From positions 1 to 10,563 of the forward strand of contig JAFAFP010000167.1 of assembly GCA_023423415.1 (NCBI GenBank): a stretch of 10,563 nt of DNA, written 5' to 3'. The position numbers were made by a program, and so were the translations under genes. Origin of the DNA: Pseudomonadota bacterium. Lineage in GTDB: Bacteria; Pseudomonadota; Alphaproteobacteria; Rhizobiales; Xanthobacteraceae. The notes under the pieces were generated by a model. That model was not told the DNA's origin and ran no database searches. It was given only the letters and a program-made list of their open reading frames with translations. Shown here one piece after another: positions 1 through 7,993 of the stretch. How positions within the stretch are numbered: position 1 is the first letter of the stretch; each line of letters begins with the position of its first letter.

Positions 1-3
1 GAT

Positions 4-78
4 CAAAGCCGGGGCTCTAGTTCATTGTTTAACGCGTTTTCTTCACGCGAACCGGTTCCCACTTCGCTCGAAAACGCT

Positions 79-80
<2 letters not shown>
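4..80 (-). repeat. Structured 3'-end repeat after mmsA (copy 1, full length)
   Basis: Read on the minus strand, this element begins inside the TAA stop of mmsA and runs away from the gene. The core has a perfect 8-base outer inverted repeat, GCGTTTTC (bases 34-41) with GAAAACGC (70-77). Inside it is a 5-base inner pair, GCGAA (47-51) with TTCGC (63-67), so it can fold as a nested hairpin. It ends in CTAGAGC, and beyond that bases 18-4 (minus strand AGAGCCCCGGCTTTG) match the left arm of the hairpin that follows the second copy near 5554; the matching right arm would lie outside the window. The copy at 5501 shares the same order of parts. I recall sequences of this type as abundant in Bradyrhizobium relatives. 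A role as a transcript 3' end or terminator is inferred. Confidence 0.7.
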
Positions 81-1575
<1,495 letters not shown>

Positions 1576-1625
1576 ACTCATCTCCATTGAAAATATTACG
1601 CTTTTCGCTCCGGCGGTGCCGCAGG

Positions 1626-1643
1626 GTTCTGCGCACCCAGAAC
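1626..1643. promoter_or_regulatory. Perfect GTTCTG-N6-CAGAAC palindrome upstream of mmsA
   Basis: A perfect 6-base inverted repeat with a 6-base spacer lies about 50 bases upstream of the chosen mmsA start, inside the 264-base gap shared with the divergent motA-like gene. The size and spacing suit a dimeric regulator site, but a 5' leader hairpin is also possible. No -35/-10 pair could be assigned confidently around it. Palindromes of this length arise by chance fairly often, so this is only a candidate. Confidence 0.25.
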
Positions 1644-1839
1644 GCTACGACTTGTCCGGCCCGGCCGTCCAGTCCGGCCCGATCGCCCCCAACGTGGTAA
1701 ATCAAACCACCAAACTGAATGCGGATCGCAGGAAAGCGTTAGCCTTTACCGCTAATTAATGGCGCTGCGCCTAGTCTACGGTATTGGAGCCCTTCCGCTC
1801 CGAATGGTCCGTGGCATTTGCGTTTTGGGGTAGCGTTTC

Positions 1840-2613
1840 ATGGATATTGCAACCGGCTTGGGACTGATCGCCGGCGCTGCTGTTCTCGTCACTTTGATTC
1901 TGATGGGTGGCGAACTCAGTATGTTCCTGGATTCGCATGCCTTCATCGCTATTTTCGGCGGTGCTTTCGCTGCGACACTGATCCGATTTCCTCTCGTATC
2001 GATCTTCCACGGCATGCCAATGGGCATGCGGTTCGCATTTTCGATGCGCAGGATAAGTCAGCGCGAACTGATCGACGAGATTGCTTCGCTTGCCGAGATC
2101 GCGCGCAAGCAGGGACCCATCGGTCTGGAAAAGGCGGAAATTTCCGATCCATTTCTCGCCAAGGGCATTCGCTATGTGGCCGACGGATATGACGCCGACT
2201 TCATCCGCGACAACCTTGAGCGTGACCGCGACAATTTTCTCACTCATCTCGATGAGGGTCAGAAAATCTACCGGTCGATCGGCGATTGCGCGCCAGCGTT
2301 TGGCATGGTGGCGACGCTCATCGGCATGGTGCAGATGTTCGCCAATATGAGCGATCCGTCCAAGCTCGGGCCTTATATGGCGATTGCTTTGCTGGCGACC
2401 TTCTACGGTGCTGCGCTCGCCAACCTGTTCTGCCTTCCCATCGCCGACAAGCTGCATGTCAAGCTTGTTGACGAGGAAATCAATCGCACGCTCATCATCG
2501 ACGGCGTCCTGATGATGCGTGAATCGAAGAGTCCGGCCCTCGTGCGGGAAATGCTGCTCGCCTATCTGCCAGAGAAGCATCGTCACGACGCCGAAGAGCT
2601 CGCGCCAGCCTAA
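1840..2613 (+). CDS. motA: MotA/PomA-type stator (proton-channel family) subunit
   Basis: This is an inner-membrane channel subunit of the MotA/TolQ/ExbB family. With the MotB partner it would couple ion flow to force on a rotor. At 257 residues it is closer in length to short PomA-type proteins than to the roughly 290-residue MotA of many bacteria. Four membrane segments are visible at about 5-24, 33-52, 148-168 and 179-200. A charged cytoplasmic loop between the second and third includes RELIDEIASLAEIARKQG. The two conserved prolines are present (P152 in CAPAFGM, P200 in FCLPIADKL). The C-terminus AYLPEKHR resembles PomA tails. GGGG lies 9 bases before the ATG. The motB-like gene follows after 24 bases, surely in one operon. 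The family is clear; whether it drives a flagellum is not, because no flagellar gene is in view. Confidence 0.88.
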   Translation: MDIATGLGLIAGAAVLVTLILMGGELSMFLDSHAFIAIFGGAFAATLIRFPLVSIFHGMPMGMRFAFSMRRISQRELIDEIASLAEIARKQGPIGLEKAEISDPFLAKGIRYVADGYDADFIRDNLERDRDNFLTHLDEGQKIYRSIGDCAPAFGMVATLIGMVQMFANMSDPSKLGPYMAIALLATFYGAALANLFCLPIADKLHVKLVDEEINRTLIIDGVLMMRESKSPALVREMLLAYLPEKHRHDAEELAPA

Positions 2614-2637
2614 TTACCGCGAGCGGAGAAACGATTT

Positions 2638-3465
2638 ATGGCCAGGAAGAAACGCGATGCGCATGGCGGCGGTCACGGCTGGTTTGTGACCTTTGCCGAC
2701 CTGATGGCGCTGTTGGTCGCCTTCTTCGTCATGCTGGTGGCGTTTTCGAGCACCGACAACGCCAAGATGCAGATCGTTGCCGGTTCAATGCGCGACGCAT
2801 TCGGCGTGCAGATGAATGCCCGTTACTCAGGGATCATCGAGGTCGATGGCATACCGACGCGACCGAAGGTCAAGAACGTCGCCAACATCAATCCGAATGA
2901 GTCATCAGCGACGCCAAGCCCGAATGACAAGGATCACACCAACGAATTCGGTGTTCGCCTGAAACGGGACAGTGCTTTCGCTATGGCTTCGGCATCGTTG
3001 CGTCAGGCGATGCAGGAAATGCCGGAAATCACCGAAATCTCCAAGAACATCATGATGGTCGAGACCGAAGAGGGGCTCAACATCGAGATCGTCGATCAGG
3101 ATGGCCGTTCGATGTTTCCGGACAACTCAAAGGTGCCGTACGAGCGCACCCGTCGGCTGGTCCAGAAGCTCTCGACGCAGTTCCGCGCCATGCCGTATCG
3201 ACTGTCCATCTCGGGGCATACGGCCGTATCGCGAATGCCGGCACGGCCGGGCTATGGCCCCTGGGACTTGTCGGCCGATCGTGCCAACACCATTCGTCAG
3301 ATCCTGGAGGACGGCGGCGTTCCGGTCGGCCATTTTTACATGGTGTCGGGCCGCGCGGATACGCAGCCTTTGTTTCCAGACGACCCCTACATAGCGGCCA
3401 ATCGCCGGGTAACGATCACCCTGATGCGTGAGGCTCCCCCGGTTCCGCCCAATCTCAAACCGTAA
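2638..3465 (+). CDS. motB: MotB/OmpA-type stator subunit
   Basis: This is the partner of the preceding channel subunit: a single-span inner-membrane protein whose periplasmic domain anchors to peptidoglycan. The short basic N-terminus is followed by one membrane helix (about 15-37) carrying the motif TFADLMALL. Its D21 corresponds to the ion-carrying aspartate of MotB. A linker rich in Asn, Ser and Pro (about 75-105) leads to an OmpA-like domain (about 145-265) with SISGHTA, WDLSADRAN and AANRRVTI. Oddly, the Asp expected in GHTD is Ala (A196), while the Arg of LSADRAN (R215) is kept. The 275-residue length is normal for the family. GGAGAAA lies 8 bases before the ATG. Pairing with the upstream gene makes a stator the best reading; an ExbB/TolQ-like envelope role without a flagellum is the main alternative. 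Confidence 0.88.
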   Translation: MARKKRDAHGGGHGWFVTFADLMALLVAFFVMLVAFSSTDNAKMQIVAGSMRDAFGVQMNARYSGIIEVDGIPTRPKVKNVANINPNESSATPSPNDKDHTNEFGVRLKRDSAFAMASASLRQAMQEMPEITEISKNIMMVETEEGLNIEIVDQDGRSMFPDNSKVPYERTRRLVQKLSTQFRAMPYRLSISGHTAVSRMPARPGYGPWDLSADRANTIRQILEDGGVPVGHFYMVSGRADTQPLFPDDPYIAANRRVTITLMREAPPVPPNLKP

Positions 3466-3522
3466 ATTGACTAGCGTTTCCTGTCCTGCGGCTGGTATTT
3501 TCGGTGCCTATTGCAGGCGCGA

Positions 3523-3551
3523 GCGCGGTGGGTTAAGCCGCGCGGCGTTTT
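3523..3551 (+). terminator. Possible weak intrinsic terminator after the stator genes
   Basis: GCGCGG (3523-3528) can pair with CCGCGC (3538-3543) across a 9-base loop. The hairpin is followed by GGCGTTTT, a short T-run that starts several bases after the stem. It sits 58 bases after the motB-like stop and before kup, as a terminator would. The short tail makes it weak, and a leader structure for kup is possible instead. Confidence 0.3.
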
Positions 3552-3559
3552 AGACAGTC

Positions 3560-3576
3560 ACGGGTCAAGATCCCGT
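3560..3576 (+). promoter_or_regulatory. Inverted repeat covering the kup ribosome-binding region
   Basis: ACGGG (3560-3564) and CCCGT (3572-3576) form a 5-base stem with a 7-base loop, ending 3 bases before the chosen kup ATG. The only weak Shine-Dalgarno-like bases (AAGA) lie in its loop. If folded in the mRNA it could limit ribosome access. The start itself is not certain, so the role is tentative. Confidence 0.25.
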
Positions 3577-3579
3577 TCC

Positions 3580-5502
3580 ATGAAAAAATCCATCGGTGAA
3601 GCTCCCGCCGTCGAACCGGGCCAGGAAGGCCAGGGCGTACCGGCGATGAACGCCAACATTTTGGCGCTGACGCTCGGCAGCATCGGCGTGGTGTTCGGTG
3701 ATATCGGCACCAGTCCGCTCTATGCCTTTCGCGAGGCCGTCCACGCTGCGCAGCATGGCGGGCCGCTGACGCGCGAGATTGTGCTTGGCGTTCTGTCGAT
3801 GGTTCTCTGGTCGCTGATCCTCGTGGTCACCGTCAAATATGTCCTGATCCTACTGCGAGCGGACAATAACGGGGAGGGCGGCACCCTTTCTTTGACGGCA
3901 TTGGCCATGCGGAGTCTTGGTCGCCGGACCACTCTCGTCTTCGTACTCGGTATGATCGGCGCGGCGATGTTCCTTGGCGACTCCTTCATTACGCCGGCGA
4001 TCTCGGTGCTGTCCGCCGTCGAAGGCTTGAAGCTCGCGACGCCGGGACTTGAACACTATGTCATTCCGATCACGGTTCTCATCCTCGTTGCCTTGTTTTC
4101 CGTTCAGAGCATCGGAACCGCGCGCGTTGCCTCCTTCTTCGGGCCGATCACCGCAACATGGTTCGTCGCTATCGCCGTTCTCGGCGCAATGCATATCTTC
4201 GACGACCCGCAGGTGCTTCACGCGATCAATCCGTATTACGCGGTCCACTTCCTGCTGACGAACGGCGTTGTGGCCCTTGTCACCATGGGGCTTGTGTTCC
4301 TGGCGGTTACGGGAGGCGAGGCGCTCTACGCGGACTTAGGGCATTTTGGCCGCAAGCCGATCCGCATGGCTTGGTTCGGTCTCGTACTGCCTGCTCTGAT
4401 GATCAACTATTTCGGTCAGGGCGCTCTGGTGCTGGCCAATCCGGCGGCGATCGAGAACTCGTTCTACCGGCTCGTTCCCGAACCTTTACTGATTCCGATG
4501 GTGGTGCTGGCGACCGTTGCGACCGTGATCGCCAGTCAGGCCGTCATCACCGGCGCCTATTCGCTGGTCCGGCAGGCGATCCAGCTTGGCTTTCTGCCAC
4601 GTCTGAACATCGTCCACACCTCAGAAGACCAGTATGGTCAGATCTACATTCCGCGGGTGAACTTCCTGCTGCTGATCGGCGTGGTGTTGCTGGTGCTGAT
4701 GTTCCGGACCTCCAGCGCACTCGCATCAGCCTACGGTATCGCCGTTGCAACCACGATGATTGTGGATGGGATTCTCGGGTTCATCGTCATCTGGAAATTG
4801 TGGAAGTGGAAATGGTGGCAGGCAGCCTTGCTGATCATTCCGCTGGTCGTGATCGACGGCATGTTCCTCGCCGCAAATCTGCTCAAGCTTCTGGAAGGCG
4901 CCTGGGTGCCACTGCTGTTCGCCGGTCTCATGGTGCTGATCATGTGGACGTGGCGGCGCGGCACGCGCATCCTGGCCAACAAGACGCGGCGTACCGAAGT
5001 GCCGCTCGATTCGCTGCTGCGCAATCTGGAAAAGAAGCCGCCGCATCGCGTGCCCGGCACCGCCGTTTTCCTCACCAGCGATCCGGAATCGGCGCCGACT
5101 GCGCTTATGCATAATCTCAAGCACAACAAGATCTTGCACGAGCACAATGTCATCCTGACCATCGTTACTGCTGACACCCCGCGCGTGCCGGAGGAGGAGC
5201 GTGTCGTCATGACGCCGGTGAGCCCGCATTTCAGCACGGTGACGCTGAATTTCGGTTTCATGGAACAGCCGAATGTACCGAAAGCGCTGGCCATCGCACG
5301 CAAACAGGGCTGGACCTTCGACATCATGTCGACCTCGTTCTTCCTGTCGCGGCGTGCGCTGAAGCCATCGCCGCAATCGGGCATGCCGATGTGGCAGGAT
5401 CGGTTGTTCATCGGCCTCGCCAAGAGCGCGAGCGATGCCACCGACTTCTTCCAGATTCCGACTGGTCGCGTTGTCGAAGTCGGTACGCAGGTAACCGTCT
5501 GA
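3580..5502 (+). CDS. kup: Kup-family potassium transporter
   Basis: This is an inner-membrane K+ uptake carrier of the Kup/HAK/KT family, which imports K+ with protons as a constitutive low-affinity system. The family hallmark GDIGTSPLY is at residues 40-48. About 12 hydrophobic segments follow, to about residue 470, and then a cytoplasmic C-terminal domain of about 170 residues ending GRVVEVGTQV, the usual Kup ending. The length from the chosen ATG is 640 residues, against 622 for E. coli Kup. The reading frame extends back to a TTG at 3511 and also has an ATG at 3646. I prefer 3580 because the length matches relatives, but its ribosome-binding site is poor (AAGA in a hairpin loop). It follows the stator pair by 114 bases and appears to be its own unit. 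A structured repeat begins within its stop codon. Confidence 0.95.
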   Translation: MKKSIGEAPAVEPGQEGQGVPAMNANILALTLGSIGVVFGDIGTSPLYAFREAVHAAQHGGPLTREIVLGVLSMVLWSLILVVTVKYVLILLRADNNGEGGTLSLTALAMRSLGRRTTLVFVLGMIGAAMFLGDSFITPAISVLSAVEGLKLATPGLEHYVIPITVLILVALFSVQSIGTARVASFFGPITATWFVAIAVLGAMHIFDDPQVLHAINPYYAVHFLLTNGVVALVTMGLVFLAVTGGEALYADLGHFGRKPIRMAWFGLVLPALMINYFGQGALVLANPAAIENSFYRLVPEPLLIPMVVLATVATVIASQAVITGAYSLVRQAIQLGFLPRLNIVHTSEDQYGQIYIPRVNFLLLIGVVLLVLMFRTSSALASAYGIAVATTMIVDGILGFIVIWKLWKWKWWQAALLIIPLVVIDGMFLAANLLKLLEGAWVPLLFAGLMVLIMWTWRRGTRILANKTRRTEVPLDSLLRNLEKKPPHRVPGTAVFLTSDPESAPTALMHNLKHNKILHEHNVILTIVTADTPRVPEEERVVMTPVSPHFSTVTLNFGFMEQPNVPKALAIARKQGWTFDIMSTSFFLSRRALKPSPQSGMPMWQDRLFIGLAKSASDATDFFQIPTGRVVEVGTQVTV

Positions 5503-5558
5503 AGCGTTTTCGAGCGAAGTCGCGTGAAGAAGGCGCGTCAAAACGAAAAAGCTAGAGC
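5501..5558 (+). repeat. Structured 3'-end repeat after kup (copy 2, shortened)
   Basis: This is a second copy of the element found after mmsA. It begins within the TGA stop of kup and has the same orientation relative to its gene. It shares AAGCGTTTTCGAGCGAAGT, then CGCGTGAAGAA, a GCGT block and the closing CTAGAGC. It lacks 11 bases (GGGAACCGGTT in copy 1), which removes half of the inner stem. The outer stem survives as RNA: GCGTTTTC (5504-5511) pairs with GAAGGCGC (5529-5536) using two G.U pairs. The strong hairpin at 5554 overlaps its right end. Confidence 0.7.
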
Positions 5559-5587
5559 GCCGGCCTTGCTTTCAAGACCGGCGCTCT
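5554..5587 (+). terminator. Strong hairpin after kup, likely transcription end
   Basis: A 15-base stem with one mismatch (5554-5568 with 5573-5587) closes a CTTT loop; the arms begin AGAGCGCCGG and end CCGGCGCTCT. It lies about 50 bases after the kup stop and before the next promoter candidate, so it probably ends or stabilises the kup transcript. There is no T-run after it on the plus strand. A T-rich run (AGCTTTTTCGTTTT) follows it on the minus strand, so as a classical intrinsic terminator it would work better leftwards, where no gene needs it. Confidence 0.5.
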
Positions 5588-5621
5588 GGACTGTCGCCCC
5601 CGTGATTTGTGATCCCATCGC

Positions 5622-5630
5622 TGATATAAT
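5622..5630 (+). promoter_or_regulatory. Extended -10 promoter candidate for the heme/propeller gene
   Basis: TGATATAAT fits the extended -10 form TGnTATAAT exactly. It places a transcript start near 5637 and a leader of about 40 bases before the ATG at 5678. No good -35 hexamer lies at 16-18 bases, which is tolerated when the extended -10 is present. It is the best sigma-70-type match that I saw in the window. Confidence 0.45.
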
Positions 5631-5677
5631 GCCGGTTGCTGATCGGCCTTATGACCGGATGCATGGAGGAGCGGCAA

Positions 5678-7825
5678 ATGCGCTTTCGGCATGGTCTCGT
5701 TCCGAGCATTGCGCTCGGTGTTGCGACGTTCACCGCACCATTTCCGACAGCGCTGTATGCGCAACAGTCTCCACCTGTCGTCATTGATGCAGACGACATC
5801 GGTGGCGTGGTCACCGGTCCGAACGGACCGGAGGCCGGTGTCTGGGTGATTGCGGAAACGACCGATCTGCCGACACGCTTCACAAGGAGTGTCGTGACGG
5901 ACGACCAGGGCCGTTATGTCATTCCCGATCTGCCAGTCGCCAATTACCAGGTTTGGGCGCGCGGCTATGGCCTTGTGGACTCGCCGCGGATCCGTGCGAA
6001 GCCGGGACAAGCGCTGAACCATACCGCCGTGCGGGCTCCGAGCGAGCGCGCCGCGGCGCATTATTATCCGGCGATCTATTGGTACACGATGATGAAGATT
6101 CCGCCGGCCAAGGATTTCGGCGGCTCGTCGGATATACCGAAGGACATCACGCAGGATGTCTGGCGGATGCGGATGAACAATGTCGATTGCGTCGGCTGTC
6201 ATCAACTTGGACAGGAGGCGACACGCACGATCCCGGCGCAGTTCGGACAATTCGAAACCGGCGAGGAAGCGTGGATACGTCGTCTGTCGGCCGGACAGTC
6301 CGGTGAGATGATGACCAATCGCATCGCCGGACAACTCGGCGGCGTGCCTTACAAACATTTCGGTGCGTGGACCGATCGTGTTGCCAAAGGCGAACTGCCA
6401 AAGAACAAGCCGCCCCGGCCGCAGGGGCTTGAGCGCAATATCGTCGTGACCACCTGGGACTGGTCGACGCCGGACAAATATCTGCACGACTTGATTTCAT
6501 CCGACCGGCGCAAGCCGACGGTGAATGCGTTCGGTAAACTCTTCGGTTCTCCGGAATACTCGACGGATATGATGCCGATCCTGGATCCGAAGACGCACAC
6601 GGTGACGTATTTCAAGATGCCGGTACAGGATCCGAACATGCCGGTGTCGCTTGGACCCGGACATGCGGGAGCCGTGAAACCGGCATCGCCGTCGGCCTAT
6701 TGGGGCGACGCGGTGCTCTGGGACACGAAGGCGAACAATCATAATTCGATGTTCGACGACAAAGGTCGGCTCTGGCTTGCGGCGAGTGTTCGTGGTTTGG
6801 CGAATCCAGCTTTCTGCAAAGCCGGGTCAGACCATCCATCGGCGAAGGTCTTTCCGCTGGAAACCAGCGCACGTCAGGTGGCGATGCTTGATCCGGCGAC
6901 GATGAAATACTCCTTCGTCGATACCTGCTTTGGCACGCATCATCCGCAATTCGGATACGACGCCGACAATACGTTGTGGCTTAGCGGCACCGGCCCTGTG
7001 GCAGGCTGGGTCAATACACGGATATTCGACGAAACCAGCGACGCGCAGAAGGCACAAGGCTGGGCGCCGTTCGTACTCGACACCAGCGGCAACGGCACGC
7101 TTGACCAATGGACCGAGCCAGGCAAACCAGCCGAAGCCGGCAAGGACATGCGGATCACCGGCGGCTCCGGTCCTTACGCGGTGATGCCGCATCCGACCGA
7201 CGGATCGATCTGGTACACGGTGGGTGTCTTCGCCGGTCAGCCCGGCTTCTTGCGCTTCGATCCGAAAACGAAGCTCAGCGAGTTCTACGCCGTTCCTAAA
7301 TCCGGCTTGGGAATTCGTGGCGGCGACATCGACAAGAGTGGTGTCCTTTGGGGTTCGGCATCGAGCGGCCACCTCGTCGGCTTCGACCGCAGCAAGTGCA
7401 AAGGTCCCCTCAATGGACCGGGCGCGACCGGCGCTCATTGCTCGGAAGGCTTCGCGTTCCACCGATATCCCGGCCCGGGCTTCGAAGGCTTTGAGGAGTC
7501 CAGCGCCGAGGCGAGCTATTACACCTGGGTCGATCAGCACAATGCGGTGGGATTGGGCGAGGACGTGCCGTTCTCGACTGCCAATCTCCAGGATGGTTTC
7601 GTCGCCCTCAAGGATGGCCGGATGATTCTGATGCGCGTCCCTTACCCGATGGGCTTCTATGCCAAGGGCATGGATGCACGGATCGACGATCCGGCCGCCG
7701 GCTGGAAGGGCAGAGGGCTCTGGAGCGCCAGCGGTGATCGCACGCCCTGGCTGAATGAGCTTGGTAAGGGCGCACGACCTATGGCGGTACACATCCAGGT
7801 GCGTCCGGATCCGCTGGCGAAATAG
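5678..7825 (+). CDS. Exported heme-c protein with regulatory-like and propeller domains
   Basis: A 715-residue protein of uncertain function. It has a Sec signal peptide (cut probably after A28, in TALYA-QQ) and a carboxypeptidase-regulatory-like beta-sandwich at about 40-115 (GGVVTGPNGPEAGVWV, TDDQGRYVIPDLP). One c-type heme site, CVGCH, is at 171-175, preceded by a Tyr/Trp-rich stretch. The rest (about 250-715) has repeated strands such as DDKGRLWLAAS, YDADNTLWLSG and DGSIWYTVGVF, which look like blades of a virginiamycin B lyase/SMP-30-like beta-propeller. It is therefore a periplasmic heme protein, perhaps an oxidoreductase or electron carrier tied to substrate binding; that role is inferred. 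GGAGGAG 6 bases before the ATG at 5678 decides the start over an upstream one at 5636, and only this start gives the signal peptide at the N-terminus. No cytochrome maturation or partner gene is adjacent. Confidence 0.85.
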   Translation: MRFRHGLVPSIALGVATFTAPFPTALYAQQSPPVVIDADDIGGVVTGPNGPEAGVWVIAETTDLPTRFTRSVVTDDQGRYVIPDLPVANYQVWARGYGLVDSPRIRAKPGQALNHTAVRAPSERAAAHYYPAIYWYTMMKIPPAKDFGGSSDIPKDITQDVWRMRMNNVDCVGCHQLGQEATRTIPAQFGQFETGEEAWIRRLSAGQSGEMMTNRIAGQLGGVPYKHFGAWTDRVAKGELPKNKPPRPQGLERNIVVTTWDWSTPDKYLHDLISSDRRKPTVNAFGKLFGSPEYSTDMMPILDPKTHTVTYFKMPVQDPNMPVSLGPGHAGAVKPASPSAYWGDAVLWDTKANNHNSMFDDKGRLWLAASVRGLANPAFCKAGSDHPSAKVFPLETSARQVAMLDPATMKYSFVDTCFGTHHPQFGYDADNTLWLSGTGPVAGWVNTRIFDETSDAQKAQGWAPFVLDTSGNGTLDQWTEPGKPAEAGKDMRITGGSGPYAVMPHPTDGSIWYTVGVFAGQPGFLRFDPKTKLSEFYAVPKSGLGIRGGDIDKSGVLWGSASSGHLVGFDRSKCKGPLNGPGATGAHCSEGFAFHRYPGPGFEGFEESSAEASYYTWVDQHNAVGLGEDVPFSTANLQDGFVALKDGRMILMRVPYPMGFYAKGMDARIDDPAAGWKGRGLWSASGDRTPWLNELGKGARPMAVHIQVRPDPLAK

Positions 7826-7993
7826 ATTTGGATCGCGATAGGTCGCATTCAGCAGGGGCGCGTTGGTACTGCCGTTCCTGAAAGGCGTTGTCGTTGGTCA
7901 GGCAAGGCGAGAAGCTTCGGCCGTGAAAAATGCGCGGCTATCGCCTGATGTCGATAGGTTTGAGAAGTGGGCGAGACTTGATGCTACTCAATG

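Noticed and set aside
1755..1760. AATTAA-type AT-rich sequence before the motA-like gene as a CtrA box
   Set aside because: There is no TTAA-N7-TTAA spacing, so nothing beyond an AT-rich patch is supported.
2739..2750. GCGTTTTCGAGC inside the motB-like gene, matching the start of the 3'-end repeat
   Set aside because: The match stops after 12 bases, lies within coding sequence for a membrane helix, and lacks the remaining stem parts.
6827..7792. Long open frame on the minus strand within the heme/propeller gene
   Set aside because: It lies opposite a gene with signal peptide, heme site and domain repeats, and shows no domain of its own. GC-rich codon use keeps antisense frames open.
7826..7993. 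Convergent gap examined for a bidirectional terminator or small gene
   Set aside because: Only weak short palindromes (for example GAAGCTTC) are present, with no proper stem plus T-run and no open frame with a ribosome site.
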